Part shown: positions 6,579 to 13,266 of the stretch, piece by piece | Layout: each line of letters starts with the position of its first letter | Numbering within the stretch: the first letter of the stretch is position 1 | Source of the DNA: CAUZEO01 sp963578625 | GTDB taxonomy: Bacteria > Verrucomicrobiota > Kiritimatiellia > SLOV01 | Assembly: GCA_963578625.1 (NCBI GenBank) | Contig: CAUZEO010000123.1 | Span: forward strand, 1-13,527 | Reading direction: 5' to 3' | Length of the DNA stretch: 13,527 bases | Position numbers and translations under genes: made by a program | Notes under the pieces: generated by a model | Database searches by the model: none | What the model was told of the DNA's origin: nothing | The model's input: the letters and a program-made list of their open reading frames with translations, nothing else

Positions 6579-7139
6579 GTGCGTCTTCCGGATGATTCAC
6601 GCACTCGGATCGTTCAGGCGCTTAGGCAAAACGATGCGGAAATCACTAAAAAGAGTGAATTAATTGAGTTTCAGTGGCGCCCGCTCGCCTACGCCGCCGC
6701 TCTGGTGGCCCTGGTCGGCGTCATAGGGGTCGTCCTGAATTTTAACCCAACCTCGATTACGGTCGTCGAGGCTCCCGCGGAAAGTTTTGAACTGATGCAG
6801 AAATTCGCGGCACTACAGGTGGCTGAAGGAATCAAGGATCTCGATTATGAAAAAGAGTCGTCCGACGCGCTCGTCGTCTGGCTAAAGAACCGCGATGCTT
6901 CCACGGCTGAAAAACTTGATAGCCGTCTTGCCTATATTCCTGCCATGGGATGTAAGATTTACGATTTCCCGGGCCATCAACTGTCCGTGATCTGCTTCGA
7001 TTTCGAGGAGCATGGGATGGTGCATTTTTTTGTGACGGATATGTCCGGGTTCAATCCAGCTGGGGTAGATGAGTGCTGCGAAACAAAGGCGATATCAAAT
7101 CGGAACACGGTCTCCTGGCACGACGACGACAACGCCTAG
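6579..7139 (+). CDS. single-pass membrane protein, anti-sigma-factor-like (3' part of an interrupted gene)
   Basis: The longest uninterrupted frame starts at a GTG (6579) and encodes 186 residues. Residues 1-33 are a charged, helical cytoplasmic segment. About 34-54 (PLAYAAALVALVGVIGVVLN) is one transmembrane helix. The outer domain (about 55-186) holds GCKIYDFPGHQLSVICFDFE and HGMVHFFVTD, a beta pattern I associate with anti-sigma-factor-like proteins in PVC-type bacteria; this is memory-based, not a search result. The N-terminal cytoplasmic part that would hold a sigma-binding domain is incomplete here and continues upstream of an in-frame TAA at 6510 to a well-placed GTG at 6405. No ECF sigma gene is adjacent. 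The start at 6579 has no ribosome binding site, so this segment may not be translated alone. Confidence 0.65.
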   Translation: MRLPDDSRTRIVQALRQNDAEITKKSELIEFQWRPLAYAAALVALVGVIGVVLNFNPTSITVVEAPAESFELMQKFAALQVAEGIKDLDYEKESSDALVVWLKNRDASTAEKLDSRLAYIPAMGCKIYDFPGHQLSVICFDFEEHGMVHFFVTDMSGFNPAGVDECCETKAISNRNTVSWHDDDNA

Positions 7140-7254
7140 ATTCTCATCGCGCACGAGGCCGACCGGGAATTAGCTGAATTCGGATTCGCGGGCTAACTCC
7201 TTGATTTGGTGCAACCTCCATCCGCGGGTGACGAAAAAGCCTGAAATATGCGGG

Positions 7255-8034
7255 CTAAACCTTCAGCTCGTATCCATTGGAGAACTGTAAGGGTTCCCCG
7301 TCGTCCACTTCGAACTGGAGAATGCTCAGGCGGATTCGAGTGAGCGCTGCGCCGGTGTTGTGGAACGTCCTGTCCTGATACTCGTAGTCTTCGAAGCACC
7401 GGTGGGTGTGTCCAAAATAGATCTCTCGAATTTCGTGCGCCGACCCGCCAAGCGTATCGCGGAGATAGGATAATATTTTTCGTGCGCACCGTCGTTTGGT
7501 CATGAGACGAGTCAACACGTTCGGAATGCCCGCGTGCGCGGCCATCCAGTAAACGCGGCCCGCGAATCTGCGATGTTTCCGGTGAGGCTTGTCCCATTGC
7601 TCCCGATAGGTTTCGAGGTGCCCTGGCGTGGTGCCGGCATGAAATACGTCGCCATGCAGGAATACTTTTTGCCCCAGTTGCACGTGGTAGGGTTCCCAGT
7701 GCAGATTCGGGAGCGTTTCGGCGAGCTGGGCCAGTGCCTCCTTGAAGAGTGCGATGCCGTCGTGGTTGCCGAGCAGGAAGACGAACGAGCAGTGGGAATG
7801 GACCGAAGCCAGCTCCGTGATCCACTCGATCGCGGCAGCCACCGACTTTTCGAACCCAGGGTGCTTCGACCAGGTAAAATCGAAGGTATCGCCATTAAAT
7901 ATAAAGAGATCCGAGGCGGCCGCAGTTTCGTGGATTTCTTCCAGGTGGCGATGGGCGGTACTGCGGTTGGTAAATAGGTGTAAATCAGATAAGACGGCGC
8001 CCCAAGCGGGCGATTTTTCGACTGGATTAATCAT
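7255..8034 (-). CDS. calcineurin-like metallophosphoesterase, LpxH-like
   Basis: A 259-residue protein with the full set of dinuclear-metal motifs in order: SDLHL (16-20; D17, H19), NGDTFDF (47-53; D49), LLGNHD (87-92; N90, H91), LHGDVFH (126-132; H127) and FGHTHR (207-212; H209, H211). The order and length resemble UDP-2,3-diacylglucosamine pyrophosphatase LpxH of lipid A synthesis. However, the fourth motif is GNHD rather than the GNRD usual in LpxH, so another phosphoesterase substrate is possible. There is no signal peptide, so it is cytoplasmic or peripheral. It begins 51 nt downstream of the transaldolase-family gene on the same strand and is probably cotranscribed. No other lipid A gene is in the window. 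The 115 bp between its end and the convergent anti-sigma-like gene show no clear terminator. Confidence 0.85.
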   Translation of the reverse strand: MINPVEKSPAWGAVLSDLHLFTNRSTAHRHLEEIHETAAASDLFIFNGDTFDFTWSKHPGFEKSVAAAIEWITELASVHSHCSFVFLLGNHDGIALFKEALAQLAETLPNLHWEPYHVQLGQKVFLHGDVFHAGTTPGHLETYREQWDKPHRKHRRFAGRVYWMAAHAGIPNVLTRLMTKRRCARKILSYLRDTLGGSAHEIREIYFGHTHRCFEDYEYQDRTFHNTGAALTRIRLSILQFEVDDGEPLQFSNGYELKV

Positions 8035-8085
8035 GAATTGAGAATTTCTCCTCCTTGCCTTCAGAATTGGACACGGCGCTAACGA

Positions 8086-9354
8086 TTATGCTCGATTGAC
8101 CGGCACAAAAGATCGGATTCGATCGTCGAGCGCCTTCTGGTCCGATGAAAATGCGTAAAACGCACCGAGATTCATCAGGGCATCGAGTCCCACCTCTTTT
8201 GAGGCGAGGCGGGACTTCCAGGTCGCGAAGCTTGGTATCTTGCCCTCTTCCGAGGCCGTGCGGGTGTCTTCCGCCGACCATTTCGGCAGAAAATCCTGGT
8301 GGCCTTCGGAATGAAAATGTTGCTGAACGTCATCCGCGGACAGGCGATCCACATCTTTCTGCAACAGCGAATCTACGGCCGACTTGAACTCGGGCGGCAC
8401 CTCCCAGAGGCAGTTTCCATAAAAATCGTCCAGCTCGACGCCCGCGGCGAGTTGAATGTCAGGATCGTCGGCAACCCTGGAAACCGGTGCCTCGAGCGGG
8501 TCGGCCCGGTACCCGGCCGCGGCTTTGGGCGGCATGGTGAATACGTCCACCCCCGCAAGATCCCCAATCTGATCGCCACTCCGGATGCTGGCGCCAATGA
8601 GGAGGGTGTCCGTTTCCCCCGCGTCACGCAGGGCGATCAACTCACGCTGCGTGGCCAGGGTCGCTTTCTCGCCCACGTTCAGTCCGTCGCCCAGGTGATG
8701 GTCCGTCACGAAAGAATTCAGGCGACCCATGAATACATTCACATACGCCGGTTTCGTAAGCCGGGCTGCGACATAATTCTGCCGGGCTGAAAACCCGAGG
8801 GTGAAGTTCAGCGGAATCCCGTCAGACCGGAGAGTGCGCGCGGCGAGGAATCCCGAGGGCGTAAGGGGCACTTTGACGATGAATCTTTCCGGGCACAGTT
8901 TGTAGTAGCGCCGCCCGTAGGCAACCGAGCGTTCGACATCATTCGCCAGGTCCGTGTGCAACTCCACGCTGACGAAGGAGTCAAAACGCTTCACCAGCCG
9001 GAGACCGTGATAGGCATTCAATACGAAGGCGATCTCAAGGACCAGGGTCTTATCATCGATTTCCGGATTCGCCTTTTGCAATTCGGCGATCGCTTCCTCG
9101 ATCAACCCGTCGTAAATCCCTTTTTGAATCTCGTTATTCAGAAGCGAATTGTTGGTGGTGAGAGCAGTGAACTCCTCCGTCCAAAGTGATTCGGCCACCT
9201 CCATATCTCCGGTATCGAGCCAGAGGCGCGTTCCCGTATCCTTGATTGCCTGCCATACGGAATCTTTCGAAACCTCCGCGGCGCCGGGATCCGTATTTTC
9301 CTCGAACTTTCGCAGGACAAAATTGTGGACAGTATCGGAGAGTTGATTATTCAT
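8086..9354 (-). CDS. transaldolase-family protein, long form (422 aa)
   Basis: Transaldolases transfer a dihydroxyacetone unit between sugar phosphates in the non-oxidative pentose phosphate pathway through a Lys Schiff base. The barrel motifs are visible: LWLDTGD (44-50; D47), TTNNSLLNN (66-74), VSVELHTDL (128-136), the Schiff-base FIVKVPLTPSG (158-168; K161), NFTLGFSARQ (183-192), VFMGRL (207-212) and IGASIRSGDQI (253-263). At 422 residues it exceeds TalA/TalB (about 317) and short MipB/TalC forms (about 215-220). Residues 1-40 and about 290-422 are additional; the tail carries the helical segment FATWKSRLASKEVGLDALM. The core supports aldolase chemistry, while the exact substrate is uncertain. 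The ATG at 9354 overlaps the stop of a 24-codon upstream frame. The metallophosphoesterase gene follows 51 nt downstream. Confidence 0.88.
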   Translation of the reverse strand: MNNQLSDTVHNFVLRKFEENTDPGAAEVSKDSVWQAIKDTGTRLWLDTGDMEVAESLWTEEFTALTTNNSLLNNEIQKGIYDGLIEEAIAELQKANPEIDDKTLVLEIAFVLNAYHGLRLVKRFDSFVSVELHTDLANDVERSVAYGRRYYKLCPERFIVKVPLTPSGFLAARTLRSDGIPLNFTLGFSARQNYVAARLTKPAYVNVFMGRLNSFVTDHHLGDGLNVGEKATLATQRELIALRDAGETDTLLIGASIRSGDQIGDLAGVDVFTMPPKAAAGYRADPLEAPVSRVADDPDIQLAAGVELDDFYGNCLWEVPPEFKSAVDSLLQKDVDRLSADDVQQHFHSEGHQDFLPKWSAEDTRTASEEGKIPSFATWKSRLASKEVGLDALMNLGAFYAFSSDQKALDDRIRSFVPVNRA

Positions 9355-9425
9355 GAACTTGCTGACCGTAAGATGTAGACAATTACGTTTCCCTGACCTC
9401 CACCGAAGTGGGAGGCGATTCCCAT
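9351..9425 (-). CDS. possible 24-aa leader peptide overlapping the transaldolase-family start
   Basis: An ATG at 9425 opens 24 codons (MGIASHFGGGQGNVIVYILR and on) ending in TGA that overlaps the next gene's start as ATGA. A perfect AAGGAGG lies at 9446-9440, 14 nt before this ATG and 11 nt before an in-frame TTG at 9428. The downstream gene has no ribosome binding site of its own, so translational coupling would explain its expression. The frame is open further upstream to an ATG at 9545. No homology is recognised, and chance is a real alternative. Confidence 0.25.
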   Translation of the reverse strand: MGIASHFGGGQGNVIVYILRSASS

Positions 9426-9589
9426 CAAACCGTCAATATCCTCCTTAATTCCGTAAAAGCAATACCGCAAATTTAATGCCAGAAATATAAATTGCTTACA
9501 CCGGCGTCCCACAGAAAACCGACGGACTTTGTAATGGCTGACCAACCGGCTACAATCTTCCTAATCACCACAAAAAAGGAGATTGGACA

Positions 9590-10050
9590 ATGCCAGTGAG
9601 GTCAGCCGGGAAAAAGAGTGTCATATCTCGCCCGATTTGTGAATTGATTCCGTCGCGCATGGTGTCGAAGCTTGCGCGCAAGCACGGTGTGAAGTCCCGA
9701 GGGATTACGCCATGGAGCCATGCGGTGAGCCTGCTCTATGCGCAGTTCACGCACGCGATCGAACTCAATGACGTGTGCGACGCGCTGCGTGCGAACCGTT
9801 CTTCGATGGCCCGTATTCGCGGAGCACAGCCGCCGAGCTGCAACGGCTTGTCGCACGCGAACAAGAATCGGAACCCGAAGATGGCCGAGGAGTTGTTCCG
9901 GAGTATGCTCGATCATCTGCAAGGGCAACGTCCTGGCTTTGGCGGGGTGAAGTTCGGTCGACTCCCGCGCCGATTCAAGTGCACCGTGCATGTAGTGGAC
10001 TCCACCACTATCAAACTGTTTGCCAATTGCATGGACTGGGCGCGACACCG
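9590..10050 (+). pseudogene. IS4-family transposase (DUF4372 type), 5' part only
   Basis: The frame starts at ATG 9590 behind an AAAAAAGGAGA ribosome binding site. It encodes the N-terminal region of an IS4-family transposase of the DUF4372 group: PICELIPSRMVSKLARKHG, PWSHAVSLLYAQFTHAIELN, PSCNGLSHANKNRNPKMAEE and GRLPRRFKCTVHVVDSTTI. The Asp of VDSTTI (about residue 143) is the first catalytic residue of the DDE triad. The sequence then matches family style only up to FANCMDWARHR. About 250 further residues with the second Asp and the Glu are missing, replaced by a beta-helix gene in another frame. The residual frame runs on to 10084 by chance. It is inactive in cis. Left inverted repeat not identified; it should lie between 9426 and 9589. 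Confidence 0.85.
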
Positions 10051-10658
10051 CGACCGTATTGATCGAAGACGCGAATACCAATGACAACGAGTTTCAAGGG
10101 CTCAAGGTTGACTTGAATACGAAAAATATGCGTCGCATCACTGTGCGAGACGTAGAGGCAAATGACAACGACGACGAAGGCGTTGATGTCGACATCAACA
10201 CCGGTGGGGACGTGGACGCCGATCTGCTAAATGTGACTTCAACCGAAAGCCGGATCGACGGGTTTGGGCTCGATATCTCGGCGGGGGGCGACGTCAATAT
10301 CGACCTGCAGGACGTAGTCGCCAGCAACAGCGGGGATGACGGGATCAATATGAATCTTTCAGTCGGAGGCGACATCTTCGGCACAGGGCGGCGGAACAGC
10401 GTGCACGATAACACCCAGGATGGGGTCCTCGTCGACGCCACCGCAGGCGGAACTGTCGACGTCGATTTCGGAAACTCAAACCTCGGATTGAACTCCTTTT
10501 CCGACAACGGAGGACTCGATCTGAACAACATCAATTCAGGTGACTACACGATCAACGCGGAAGGCAATTTCTGGGGAACCTCAACTCCCACCATCGGCGA
10601 AGATATCAGCGCCGGCGTGAACGCCGCAACTCCGCTGCCAGTTAACCCGAATCAGTGA
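10050..10658 (+). pseudogene. 3' end of a right-handed beta-helix repeat protein
   Basis: From about 10050, in the frame ending at 10658, about 200 residues form tandem repeats of exactly 27 residues, each beginning GGDV or a close variant: GGDVDADLLNVTSTESRIDG, GGDVNIDLQDVVASNSGDDG, GGDIFGTGRRNSVHDNTQDG. A fourth copy is diverged (GGTVDVDFGNSN). The Asn/Asp/Gly-rich pattern and the closing EGNFWGTSTPT are typical of secreted right-handed beta-helix (parallel beta-helix or Pbh1-type) surface proteins. No signal peptide or N-terminus is present; the 5' part is replaced by the IS4 transposase fragment. The frame upstream of about 10050 (from 10020) belongs to the transposase DNA. The protein is very acidic, suggesting calcium binding or salt exposure. 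The remnant has no ribosome binding site and is probably not expressed. Confidence 0.75.
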
Positions 10659-10789
10659 CCGATACGCGGCGAATTTGAAACTTTCGTAAATCCTGCGAAA
10701 TCACAGGTGGCTATTTTTGATTTTCGATTGGACGTTGCTTTACGGGTATTTGTTCTCCATCAAAAATAAGCAGGTCCATATCTTAACTA

Positions 10790-10818
10790 TTGCGGACCCA
10801 ACCCGTCTCCTGTACGTT
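10790..10818 (+). promoter_or_regulatory. candidate promoter for tRNA-Pro
   Basis: TTGCGG (10790-10795) and TACGTT (10813-10818) are separated by exactly 17 nt. Transcription would start near 10825, a few bases before the mature tRNA at 10832. The -35 is a fair match, while the -10 keeps only three consensus bases, so the call rests on spacing and position. Confidence 0.3.
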
Positions 10819-10831
10819 CCAACCCATGGTC

Positions 10832-10908
10832 CGGGGCGTGGCTCAGCCTGGTAGAGCGTCTGAATGGGGTTCAGAAGGTCGCTGGTTCGAATCCAGTCGC
10901 CCCGACCA
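10832..10908 (+). tRNA. tRNA-Pro (anticodon GGG)
   Basis: A complete 77-nt cloverleaf. The acceptor stem is CGGGGCG (10832-10838) paired with CGCCCCG (10898-10904), followed by A and an encoded CCA (10906-10908). The anticodon arm is TCTGA-ATGGGGT-TCAGA, placing GGG in the anticodon and so reading CCC and CCU. The T arm carries GGTTCGAATCC. All stems pair. It is intact although flanked on both sides by broken genes. tRNA 3' ends are frequent integration sites; I saw no repeated copy of its 3' end within this window. Confidence 0.97.
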
Positions 10909-10930
10909 TGAAATCCCCCCCCCGAAAATA

Positions 10931-10962
10931 CACAAAACTCCAATAAAACATGGAGTATTGTG
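10931..10962 (+). terminator. hairpin downstream of tRNA-Pro, probable terminator
   Basis: CACAAAACTCCA (10931-10942) pairs with TGGAGTATTGTG (10951-10962), eleven of twelve pairs, across an 8-nt loop. It starts 22 nt after the tRNA CCA end and is followed by TTTCTCTG, a short and imperfect U-tract. Confidence 0.5.
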
Positions 10963-11579
10963 TTTCTCTGTCGATTCTCCATTCGTATCCATACGGACAC
11001 ATAGTATGCCTATAGAGCCGAAAAAGCGGACACAGAGGGGACACACATTTCGCGATTGAACGAGAGGGGAGGGGCCGACCGGTATACCCTTGCCCACCCC
11101 GCCCCCCTGTTCTCACATTGTATATGTCCCCGGAATTTTTTGGCTTCCGCCCGTGGACGTTGGCCAGCGGGGATCATCCACCTCTGCCACCCTTCCCTGG
11201 GTCATTCCTCGAAAGGTTGAGGTGCCAACCTGGGGTGAGTGCTGAAACGGGGGATGCGAGGCTGCTATCGGCTACTCGGATACTGGGATCAGGACTGGTG
11301 GCGGTGTTTCAAGCGCACCGAATCGCGTGTATCGGCTCTCGGTTGGTCAGTAACGTCAGACCTCTCCAGTTTCCATTGATGAAATGGAGTCCCACGCCAG
11401 CATCGTCCGCATAGCCGCAGGGGCATGCGTCTCTTTACGAGTTCGGTGGGGGAAAAATCTCCCACACCCCCTTGATCCCATCCTCCCGGGAAAAGCCCCG
11501 GACGCCTTCTCCCCTCCGGGGGCGTCCCCGGCGTTTCCCTCCGCTTTTCCGTTCCGTCATGAGCTCGAAGAACCGATGT
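10963..11579. other. 617-bp stretch with no recognisable gene
   Basis: Several open frames exist here but none shows a domain, ribosome binding site or consistent coding bias. Visible elements are the GC-rich hairpin GGACGCC (11500-11506) with GGCGTCC (11521-11527), and GGGGGAAAAATCTCCC near 11450-11463. The first 100 bp contain AAAAGCGGACACAGAGG and GGGGACACACATTTCGCG, short motifs often found beside mobile repeats. The stretch lies between an intact tRNA and a truncated FGE gene and is probably decayed DNA. I found no template repeat, reverse transcriptase or integrase. Confidence 0.5.
11499..11528. repeat. GC-rich hairpin 50-80 bp beyond the FGE stop codon
   Basis: GGACGCC (11500-11506) and GGCGTCC (11521-11527) are perfect arms around a 14-nt loop. 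On the minus strand this lies downstream of the FGE fragment (stop at 11580). No U-tract follows on the minus strand. It might be a terminator remnant or a structural element; diversity-generating retroelement targets also carry hairpins after the variable region, usually closer. Confidence 0.4.
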
Positions 11580-11891
11580 TCAGCGACTGCGGCCCAGACA
11601 GACACGGAACCCCCGGCTGCTGAACGTCAACGACGGACGGTTCCCGTAGCGGAACGCCGAGCGCGCGACCTCGGCGGAACTGAGCCAACAGCCGCCGCGA
11701 TTGACGCGGTACGAGCCTCCCGAGGTTTGCGCACTGCCATCGGTCGGAGTTCCCTCATAACTATCCACATAAACATCCTCGCACCACTCCCACAGGTTCC
11801 CCGCCATGTCGTACAACCCATACCCGTTCGGCGCCGCCGTGCCCTTCTGCTTGTGACCCCTCCACCCCGCTTCAGCTAAGGCTCTTCCCAT
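11580..11891 (-). pseudogene. C-terminal fragment of a formylglycine-generating-enzyme (FGE/SUMF1) domain protein
   Basis: The 103-residue frame encodes the end of an FGE-sulfatase domain (C-type-lectin-like fold): PNGYGLYDMAGNLWEWCEDV (21-40), then GGSYRVNRGGCW (58-69), ARSAFR (76-81) and GFRVCLG (94-100). A complete domain has about 220-280 residues, so more than half is missing at the N-terminus. The ATG at 11891 is only the first Met in the remnant and has no ribosome binding site. The break lies between about 11855 and 11917, next to a palindromic repeat and an unrelated gene fragment. FGE-fold proteins include sulfatase activators, serine-kinase-linked proteins and variable proteins of diversity-generating retroelements; the last is discussed under findings. 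The remnant is probably not functional. Confidence 0.8.
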
Positions 11892-11903
11892 GAGAGCGCT
11901 CCT

Positions 11904-11940
11904 TCACGCCGGTCCCAGCGGGCATGTGCCCGCGCCACCC
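11904..11940. repeat. palindromic repeat at the composition breakpoint
   Basis: GCGGGCA (11918-11924) and TGCCCGC (11927-11933) form a 7-bp stem with a 2-nt spacer, inside a GC-rich GGTGGCGCGGGCACATGCCC-type sequence (minus-strand reading). Repeats of this style are widespread, dispersed palindromes in Planctomycetota-like genomes (from memory). It marks exactly where the low-GC segment begins. Confidence 0.5.
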
Positions 11941-12371
11941 GAAAAGCGATTTCTTATCAATACGTATATATCGATCCAGCCATCGTTATTATAATCGGTA
12001 GTACAAACACCGATTCCCCAACTGTTATCGCCTACTTTCGCTTGTTCAGTTACTTCTTCAAAAGTTCCGTTGCCGTTGTTGCGATAGAGTGCGTTTTTAC
12101 CTTTAACCATGATATGTTTATCTTCAATTTTCCAGCCGTTAACGATATATATATCTTGGTTTCCATCTCGATTATAATCAAGAAATGCGGTTCCACAACC
12201 GACTGATTCCAGCAAATGTTTTTTCTCTTGGCTGCCACTGTAGGTAACGGTGTGAATACCTGCTTCCTGGGTCACGTCGGTAAAAACAGCGAATCCGTAA
12301 GGCACAGGAAAGTCTAGGAGTGCAGTGAATAGAATAATGAGTAAGGTTAAGTGACTTGGGTAATTCTTCAA
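11904..12371 (-). pseudogene. N-terminal part of a secreted FG-GAP/VCBS (CRTAC1-type) protein, truncated
   Basis: A TTG at 12371 (the frame is closed upstream by TGA at 12398-12396) starts a signal peptide, MKNYPSHLTLLIILFTALLD, followed by FTDVTQEAGI, the usual opening of CRTAC1/ASPIC-UnbV proteins. Two FG-GAP calcium-loop repeats follow: DYNRDGNQDIYIVNG (about 65-79) and DYNNDGWIDIYV (about 126-137), with LYRNNGNGTFEEVTE between them. Relatives have about 500-600 residues, so roughly three quarters is missing. After IDIYV the frame runs into the GC-rich palindromic repeat (reading GGAGTCPLGP) and stops at 11904. It lies 52 nt downstream of the PhyH-family gene. Whether the truncated secreted peptide is made is unknown. 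Confidence 0.8.
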
Positions 12372-12423
12372 GATCTGCAGGAACCACTTGTTTGTTCACT
12401 GATACAGGGATGCATGGAACGTC

Positions 12424-13206
12424 TCACCAACTTCCTATGCTGCCAAGCAGGAGCTTTCGTTCGGGAGATCCTTCTTCCCGTAGTTTAGTTACACGAGGGC
12501 CATTAAAAGGCTCACGTGACTTCATCCAAGCGTTTTGATAACACATTAAGCAAACTCGGCGTTCTTGTTGTGATTGATTAGCTGCTCCTCTATGATAAAG
12601 CCAGCCATCAAAAAAAACAGCTTGACGGGGTTTAGCGAGTACAAACTTTTCATCTGGGAAAGTTGGGTGTCCTTCCGGTGGACGAAATAGTGCCCGCTGA
12701 CTACCCGGGACAATGACGATAGGACCATTTTCCATCGTTAGTTCATCCAGAAAATATCCGCAGTTAATTTGTCCGGGCAAACTTCCGTAGGGTGTACCGC
12801 GAGGATCAACAGGCCAGGGACCATCGCGATGCCAGTTTTGATCGGTTGCTCCTGGTTTTGTGACACGCGACGTGGCACTATGAAGTTGTACGCAGTTTCC
12901 TAATATTGCTTTAATTCGTGTTATTACCGGAGGATTATCAATTAGAAAGCCGAAGCGTTCATCCTGTTCTAATAGTTCCCCAATGAAATGTGAATCTGAA
13001 CGTACTTCGTCTAGCGATTGTTTTTCCTTATCGACTTTTTCATGGGTTTCGTCAAGTGTTGTTCTAAGTATGTTCAGTTGCTCTTCTGTTAATGCATCTT
13101 CAATAACCAAGTATCCCCATTTGAGGAAAACATCAACTTCTGATTGTAATTCTGCTGAGAGTTGGGAGTTGAGCTCAGTTGGTACGATTGGTCTTGGTTC
13201 TGACAT
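12424..13206 (-). CDS. phytanoyl-CoA dioxygenase (PhyH) family Fe(II)/2-oxoglutarate oxygenase
   Basis: A 260-residue member of the PhyH superfamily, which uses Fe(II), O2 and 2-oxoglutarate to hydroxylate or halogenate small molecules. The iron triad is visible: H126 and D128 in NWHRDGPW (124-131) and H205 in LYHRGAAN (203-210). R217 (within QERRVCL) is the likely 2-oxoglutarate carboxylate anchor. The N-terminal GYLVIEDALTEEQL (31-44) and the core GPIVIVPGSQR (161-171) are typical. The length is that of bacterial single-domain members, and no export signal is present. A strong AGGAG sits 6 nt before the ATG at 13206. It lies 60 nt after the ASPIC gene and 52 nt before the FG-GAP gene on the same strand, probably one transcript. 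The substrate cannot be inferred; bacterial homologues act on diverse metabolites. Codon use is AT-rich, unlike the left part of the window. Confidence 0.92.
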   Translation of the reverse strand: MSEPRPIVPTELNSQLSAELQSEVDVFLKWGYLVIEDALTEEQLNILRTTLDETHEKVDKEKQSLDEVRSDSHFIGELLEQDERFGFLIDNPPVITRIKAILGNCVQLHSATSRVTKPGATDQNWHRDGPWPVDPRGTPYGSLPGQINCGYFLDELTMENGPIVIVPGSQRALFRPPEGHPTFPDEKFVLAKPRQAVFFDGWLYHRGAANQSQQERRVCLMCYQNAWMKSREPFNGPRVTKLREEGSPERKLLLGSIGSW

Positions 13207-13266
13207 GTGATCTCCTGAGGTTCTTTTTTTGTTATTTGATTACTTTCATGGGCATTTTACAGCTAG

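Noticed and set aside
10900..11580. DGR template repeat or reverse transcriptase next to the FGE fragment
   Set aside because: I scanned both strands for an adenine-rich near copy of the FGE 3' end and for reverse transcriptase motifs and found neither.
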